Origin: Monoplex corrugatus
Taxonomy: Eukaryota; Mollusca; Gastropoda; Littorinimorpha; Ranellidae
Assembly: GCA_030674185.1 (NCBI GenBank)
Contig: JAPXFY010000026.1
Location: 53,609,746-53,673,745 of the forward strand
DNA length: 64,000 bases
Reading direction: 5' to 3'
The notes below the pieces were generated by a model, which was not told the DNA's origin, searched no databases, and was given only the letters and a program-made list of their open reading frames with translations. Both the position numbers and the translations under genes were made by a program. Below are positions 38,466 to 46,843 of the stretch, in pieces (position 1 is the first letter of the stretch; each line of letters opens with the position of its first letter).

Positions 38466-39521
38466 AAGAGTTGAATACAGAGAAGACATGTATGAGTGGA
38501 GTGGGGGACTTTGGGGAGTAGTCAGACAGAGAAAAAAGATGTGTTTTGCCACTTATTTTAAATAGATCCTATAGCTTTTTGTCTAAGATCTCTGTGTATG
38601 AATATGTGTTCATTGAAAGAAATAACAATCCTGTGTCTTAGATGATGCAGTCATTTTCTCTGTGTGTAATGTGTCTGCTTATGTATTGTTTTATGTATGG
38701 AGGGATCAAATGAACAACAAAGGTCTTTTCTTTTCTTTTTCTTTTTCTTTTTTATTTTACAATTTAAAGACAAATTTTCTGTTGTTAAATGCACAGTAAA
38801 CTATTTGACTTTGACTGTTGTTGATAGATGCCTCAAATTGTCTTAATTGATACATTGATTTTATTAAGAAGGGAGTAACACTTATATGAGATGAACGTGA
38901 ACAGTGTTGATACATGTCTAAAATTGCCTTTATTGATGTTTTAATCTTATTGTGAGGATAGTGACTCTCACAAAATTATCAGTGGACTAGATATGTGTGT
39001 ATATGTATGGCTGATAAAATCACTGGTGAAAAACGTATCAAGATCAGTCAATGCAAGAAATGTATTATCATTATTTCAAATCATTCTTGTTTGGTGTTCT
39101 TCTCCAAAATTTTGGTTCCTGCACATTACACATAATCAGATATTTTAATGGAATTCAGAAAATTCAAGCTGTTAAGTGAGTTAACTACTTTCCACTGGGT
39201 TGCTGCACAGTCTGCATCTGAGATGGGTGTGAAAACTGGTTGTTTTCATGTTTCCATTTGCCAACCAATGACATTACTGTCAGGACCTCTGATGTGCATA
39301 TTTGATATGCTTCATTATATGTACACCAAAAGCTGTCTAGACACTGTCAGATTTCCACACATGATCAGGGAAATCGGAAATGTCTCCACCCTTTAGCCAC
39401 TGGGCAGAGTTGTCAAGCAGATCTTCTACCAGACTGTTACCCACTTGACTACCGCACCCTGAACTGACTGCTCTGGTTTGGGCACAAAAAATGGTGTCCA
39501 AATCCAAGCATAAAGATTTTC

Positions 39522-39556
<35 letters not shown>

Positions 39557-41747
39557 CTCCCTTTCTGCTTTGCAGGCAGTTGCTGGCCGTAACATTAGTC
39601 ACCCAGAGCTTCTGAAGTTCTTTGAACTGTTTTCTGCTCTTACAGTTGAAGGTTACCAGATTGTTTTTGCCTGGATTTCTGGCCATATTGGTATTAGAGG
39701 CAATGAAAAGGCTGATAGCCTGGCCAAGAATGCCACAAGGGAAAAGATGTCTAAATACTTCATTCCTTACACAGATGTAAAATCCAAAGTACACAGTTAC
39801 ATTAGAAATCTCTGGCAGGAGGATTGGAATAAACAGACAAATAACAAACTTTTCCAAATCCGCCCCAACCAGAAAGAAATTCACGGATCTGCTGCAGGGA
39901 TCCTTAAGAAAGAGACAGTGTCATGTAGGTTACATACGGGTCACATATCCTTCACTCATTCATACCTTTTAAAAAATGAAGAAGCACCGTGGTGTATACC
40001 ATGTGACAAGGCGTTGAGCATCAGACACCTCCTCTTTGATTGCTGGGACTTGTACGATGTGAGACATAAGCACTACACTGCGGACTCCTTAAAGAACCTC
40101 CTCCGAGACATCTCTCCTGGTGCAGTTTTCCAGTTTTTACAAGAGATCAATAGATTTCACCTGATATGATTTTACGTGTTTTTCTTTAATTGTATTTTAG
40201 ACTTGCAAGCTTAACGGTGAGCATGGTTTCTAACAAGTCTTTTATCTTAACCCGGTTGTCATTTTTGACATCGTGTTAGCCCTGATATAGCTCTGGTGGT
40301 CGGCTGAACTATGAGCAATATGAACTTGAACTACCGCACCGATCAAATTGAAGTTGTATATTTGATGCTCATGTGAAACTTGGTGGTGAACAATGTATCA
40401 AAATCAACTGGTTTTTAAGGTAAATATTGCATGAAATGCATTGAAATGGGTACAGAAAGGGAAGTTGTCTACATAGGTTGACATTTTTTTAATTTACATT
40501 GATAGGCTTTTATCTTTATGTTTGCTTGTACTGTGCGCGAATTGTTGCCCAACAGGTACAGGAATCGCGCCTTTCAGAAGTTACGTCCATGAGAAGGAAG
40601 CTTTTGGACTGGGAGGTGAGGCTTTTTTTTTTATTTAACCTCTTCTCTGCTTGGTACGAGTAACGCTCGTAGTAAAATCGAAATTCACCACGCCCGTATA
40701 CGAGTGCCACTCGTAGTAAACTCGTCACGGAAAGCGAGCAAATCTACACAAGAAATGACTGCGCAAAATGTTTCCAACTCTGTTGCTGATATCAGCGAAG
40801 AGCCCCATATCCTTCACGTCACCAGTAACTGACCACAGGATATGCAAATCGCGAGTTGAGAGGTTACAGTGATTAGCGAATTCAAGATGGCAGCGAGACC
40901 TAGTACGTCGTCGGCTCGACCTGTTTTCAAGCGGTACACTGCGCTTGATGTGTTGGACGAGATATTCAACGATCAAGACAGTGGAGAAGAAGACATGGGA
41001 GGATCGGATCCTGACATCAGTGATGAGGAGGAGACGGATGGGAACCAGCACCATCCACTTTTATCGGAGATAGGTGCTGGTGATGACGTGGATCCTTCGT
41101 TCGCTCCCAGTGAAAGCAGTGGGGAAACCAGTGCTAGCGAGGGTGAAGAAGAGGAAATGGGGGATCCTCTACCATCAACAAGCACTGCACCCCCTCCTGT
41201 CAGGAGGGGACGGGGTCGTGGACGTGGTAGGGGGTCTGGACGACGGCGAGGGCCCCGTGGAAGCGGCAGGGGGCGTGGCGTGAGGCGTGGTCAGCAACAG
41301 CTAGTGAGAGAATGGCGAGAAGCTGATGCACAGCACCCCAACCCTGGTGTAGTTTTCACTGGAAATCCGGGGTTGAAGGTCAGCTGTGCTAATTTTAGGC
41401 CGGTTGACTATTTGGAATTATTTTTTTCTGACCTAGTCAACCATCTCGTCATTCAGACAAACCTGTATGCTGACCAGTTTCTCGAGGCACACCCCAATCT
41501 TCCACAGTTTTCCAGGGCCAACAAGTGGGAGAAAGTCGACTGTGCAGAAATGAGGAAGTTTCTGGGCCTGGTTCTGCTGATGGGCATTGTGCGGCTACCT
41601 TCAATTGAACTGTACTGGTCTAAGAAGGTGCTGTACAGAATTCCAGTCTTCAGCTCCATCATGACAAGAAACCGGTTCCAGGCAAGTAGCTCTATTTTTT
41701 TTTCTTTTCTTTTTTTCACTACTTGATTCTTCATCCCTCCACTATTC

Positions 41748-41828
<81 letters not shown>

Positions 41829-41876
41829 TTTTATATATTCAAGTGTGTGTGATACTGTCAGTGTGTGCTTGTGTAA

Positions 41877-41908
<32 letters not shown>

Positions 41909-41927
41909 TATGTGTAGGCTGTGTGTG

Positions 41928-41976
<49 letters not shown>

Positions 41977-42167
41977 TGCATGTGCGTGTGTGTGTGTGTG
42001 AGTGCACATGTGTACATACGCATTATTTATTTCTGTTTGCAAGTTTTCCATACAAGTTTGCTGATTTTGTAAAACACAAAAGCACTTTTTTGGTACACCA
42101 GTGTGGTGTTTTTATATTCATGTGTGTGTGATACTGTCAGTGTGTGCTTGTGTGAATGTGTGTGTGT

Positions 42168-42232
<65 letters not shown>

Positions 42233-42472
42233 GTGTGCGCGCGCGCGTGTGTGCATAAGCATTATTTATTTTCTGTGTGTAAGTTTTCCATGCAAGTTTA
42301 TTCATTTTGTAAAAGACAAAAGCACTTTTTTATACCAGTGTGGTGTTTTTATATATTCAAGTGTGTGTGATACTGTCAGTGTGTGCTTGTGTAGTGGGTG
42401 TGTGTGTAGGCTGTGTGTGTGTAGGCTGTGTGTGTGTGTGTGTGTATGTGTGTGTGTGTGTGTGTGTGTAGG

Positions 42473-42564
<92 letters not shown>

Positions 42565-45500
42565 CCAGTTGTGGGTCTGCTTACTTATCTTGAAAGTTTA
42601 CTCTGTATTTCAGATTCTTCTTCAGTTTCTGCACTTCAACAACAATGCAGCCATGCCAGTGCCAGGTGATCCAGCGTACGACCGGCTCTACAAGATCCGT
42701 CCTATTCTGGATCATCTGCATGAGAGGTTCCAGGAGGTGTATGAGCCCCGGCAAGCGGTATGTGTTGATGAAAGTCTACTTCTTTGGAAGGGTAGACTGA
42801 TATTTCGTCAATACATACCGTTGAAACGTGCCCGGTTTGGCATCAAAATATACCTGTGCTGTGAGTCTGACGGCGGTGTCAAGGGAAGTGGTGGCTACTG
42901 CTACCGCTTCAAGGTGTATGCTGGAAAGGAGGACCCCGTCAATGAGGTGCAGCCTGTCCTAGAGTCCGTAAATGCAGACAACCCAACTCTCTCGGCCAGC
43001 GAGAAGATGGTGCTGTACTTGGTAGCCCCTCTCCTGGAAAAGGGCTACCATGTCTACACGGACAACTGGTACAGTAGTCTGCGGCTGTACCTCTACCTCC
43101 TGGAAAGGAACACCTTGGCCTGCGGCACCGTCCGGGAGAACCGGGGTATTCCAGAGGAGCTACGTGGAGTGAAGCTGGACCCCGGATCATCAGCTGCTCT
43201 TTGTGGTGACAACAAGATCGTCGCCACAAAGTACCACAGCACAAAAGTGGTGCACCTGCTGTCCTCTGTGCATGGCCACACTGAGGCACCCATTCCACAC
43301 CGGGGACGACGGGGTGTCAACATGCGTCCGTCTGTTTCATCGAATTACAACAGGAATATGGGTGGAGTTGACAAACAAGATCAGCTGCTTCACCCATATG
43401 ACTGCTCACGTAAGTCGATGAAATGGACAAAAAAACTGTTTTTCCATTTTCTGCAGGTTGCAGCCTGCAATGCATTCATCTTGCAAAAGTCAAGAGGTGA
43501 TGACTCCTGTAACACTTTCCTAAGTTTTTTGGAGAGTGTCATCACCTCTTGGATTTGGCCAGATCAGGTGCCAGCTGTGGAAGAGGGAAAAACAGATGAC
43601 GAGGTGAGGGTGGGTGCACACCACTTTTTATTTCCACTGCCACCGACACCAAACAAGTCTAACCCCACCAAGCCGTGTCGGGTCTGCACGAAGAAAATAA
43701 AAGTGCGGAAGGAATCCCGCTACTACTGCCCCTCCTGCCCATCCAAGCCTGGATTGTGCTTAGGCCAATGTTTCAAGGACTACCACACCAAGTTTGTGTA
43801 TTGGCAGTAGGGTGTTCTGTGTTAGTTTTTTTTTTCCCCTCAGTTATATATATTTCATTTTCTTCTGCTTTTTTGTGCTTTTGTTTTTGTGTTCTTAGTT
43901 TTCCATTCTACAGTGCATTTTTTTTTCCTCACCTGTGTGTGTGTTCACCGTTTTGTGAACGCTGTGACAAGACTGAGTGCCATCAGTGAAAGAAGACCAA
44001 GTGGAGTATAGAATGAATCCCCTTGTGTGTTTCTTTGAACCACAATTTGGACAGACAAAAAAATGAACACCATCCCCCAAAGTTATGAAGTAACGAATGT
44101 AGACAACCTGAGGATTATGTCCAAGCGCAAGTGCTGGATTCCTATAGAACAGTATGGCAGTAATGTGAGTACAATATGTTCAGAAACACTAACACAGTTC
44201 CCACAGTGTTTTATGTGATAACAAATGGATACCAAGTGTGTGTGTATGTGGGGGGAGGGTCTTTCTTTTTGAACAGACAATTGTTTATTTTTTTCTTCAG
44301 ACTTTTTTTTCCCATAGTTGTCATTTTGAACATTTACCAATATGTATAATATTATACTATAACAATTTGGACCATACTGTGTACTTACAGTGATGTTGAG
44401 TAAACACTAACAGAAGTTTTTGTCAGTGTTTTACAGGTTTTATGTGTTGTAACATGTGTATGTTTTTAGAAACTTTTATTTTCTGTAAAACCACCATCCG
44501 TTATATCCCTGGCCATCTTCCCAATGGCTAACAAAATTACACTATTGTTATATAGCATTATAACTTGGGGTAAAATGAAAGAGAAGCCATAAAATCTAAG
44601 TCATATGTCAACAAATGAATAAGCAGTGATTGCGGTACTGAACCTACCCAAATAGTAAAATTATGCCCCTTTCCAGTAGAATTGGGGTACCCCCAGTAAC
44701 ATACAGATTGTTACACAGAGGGACATTTATTGACATCAGTTTGAATCCCAGGTGTTTGTAATATTGCTGAGCAAACACCAAAAGGTATTTTGCTTTGTTC
44801 AGTGGGCTTTTATGTGCTGAATTGTTCTAAAACTCTCAAATTGAAAACAAAACAAAAACTGATTTATCACATGTTATTAGTGTGAACCATCATCATTACC
44901 AACAAAATCAAATTAGAATGATGTGAAATTGTAAACAAGGGTATAAGGAAGAAGTCCACAAAAAATCTAACAAATAACTCAATAAGTGGATGAGTAATGT
45001 ACATGTTAGTGAACATACTGCAAAAAGCATGATTATGCCCCTTTTTTCCTAAAAAATAGTACTCCCAATTATGAGCAGATTATGATCAAGAGCAACATTC
45101 CTTGGGATTTATATGACTGTCATGTGTTAGTGCTGATGTTGAATAAATAGTAAAACCACTTTTCCAATGTTCTGACTCATTTTGTGTGGCACAGTGTATT
45201 TGTGTATACTCGAAAGCTGTTATTTTTTGGTAATTTTTTGTAGTTATGTCAGTTTCTGCTATACTAATTATCAACATAATCAAGTTATTTTGACAGGACA
45301 TTGTAGACCAATGCATAACAACAAAACATGCAAAAAATCTGAGAGATCTGTCAAGAAATAAATAAGCAGTAACCATTTTATTGAACCTACCCTAAAAAGC
45401 TAAATTTTACCCTGGCAAGCAGTTATTCGAAAGTGCTATTATACTGAGCAGTTAAGGGGTTAACTTCAGTGCCAGTGGTGAATGTCATGAATGTGTGGCA

Positions 45501-46801
45501 TATGGTCACATTTTTTTTTCTGCATACACCTCAAAGAAAACTGTTAAAGTCAAGGCAGTATTTTTTTCAAATTGTGGAATTTTAGGGGAGCTAATCACAT
45601 TTTTCAGGACAGTGTTTGGAAGCCAGGATGTTTAGCAGTGATTGAGATAAGCTGGTAGTGTAGAGAGTAATTTATTGTGTGTCTGTTTGTTAGCGTGCAT
45701 GTGTACATGCATATGTGTGTGTATGGTGTTTAAAAACATGTGGGTGTACATCTGTATGTTTGTGTGTTTGTGGATATATGCCACATCAGTTCAGGTTTTC
45801 ATTTTGTTTATTGGGTATTCTCACTCATCATCTCATTCTTTTAGTGGTATAATATGCTCTCTATAATTTTCCATTGCTTTTATTCTTTCTCCCCATTTAT
45901 AGCCGTGTGCGTGTGCGTGTGTGTGTGTGCGTGCGTGCGTGTGCGTGCGTGCGTGCGTGTGTATCTGTTTTAGCGCTTAGATTTGATTTTATCAAGATTT
46001 TGCGCTATATAAAATATTGTATATTATTATTATTATTATTATATTAATAGACATCTGATATTAATAGTTGCAAAATTTACGAATCAGTCAGATCAAAATT
46101 TTACAATTTTCTCTCCATTGTGTTTGAAGATTTTATACAGACTGGGCATCGCGGTTGGTAGTTCAGTGTATTGCAGTAACTAAAATGATTGTCATATGTA
46201 ATATATTGCAAAAAAGGAAAGTGATAATCATTGAAACTTTGTATATATATCATCGTTATGTGTTTGTTGCAGGGAGTTACCTGTTTTTTGGCTGTCGTGG
46301 GTCAGACAAAGATTTTTACTTTCGCAGAGAGTGGGAAACTCTGGAGCAAAAGAAATTGCTCATCTTATTCACAGCTTTCTCACGAGACCAGGTCAGTGAC
46401 TCAAATTATTCAATATAAAATTAAAAGAAACAAAAATGAGAGAAAACAAAATGAAAATGAATAAAAGAAATGATAAAAATGTATTACAATCCAAAAAATG
46501 GATAAAATAAATGATGAAAATATATCACAGTCCACATTTTCTAGACTCCTTGTACTATTTGATATGAGTCTGACATGCAACATTTATTGTGTGTGTTCAG
46601 TCGAAGAGTTGTTTGACTAAACTTTGGCTAGAGATGGTCTCTGGGCCATTCATAATTATTGCTGAAACTGTCATATTTTCTGTCAATGTCCGCCAACATA
46701 TAGGCAAAGCTCATTACCTTTAATGCCTGTACAACATCATTTTGGCTAAACATTTGGTATCGATGGATATATAAGCACTTGAAAAATCAATTTGTCTACA
46801 T

Positions 46802-46843
<42 letters not shown>

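Larger units (their letters stand above)
40639..45459 (+). mobile_element. piggyBac element iv, 4.8 kb, apparently complete transposase gene
   Basis: The element is flanked by TTAA at 40635-40638 and 45460-45463. The left end is CCTCTTCTCTGCTTGG and the right end, inverted, is CCCCTTAACTGCTCAG; 11 of 16 bases match. It contains a two-exon transposase gene and paired palindromes near the left end. Downstream of the transposase (43811-45459) there is only AT-rich sequence. It is the only element here that looks potentially autonomous. Confidence 0.88.

Noticed and set aside
40869..40886. Non-ATG start (GTG) six codons upstream for the piggyBac transposase
   Set aside because: The ATG at 40887 is the first in frame and fits a eukaryotic gene; the GTG start has no support.
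41742..42590. Cys-Val and Thr-His rich open frames on both strands
   Set aside because: Artefacts of GT/CA dinucleotide tracts inside the transposase intron.
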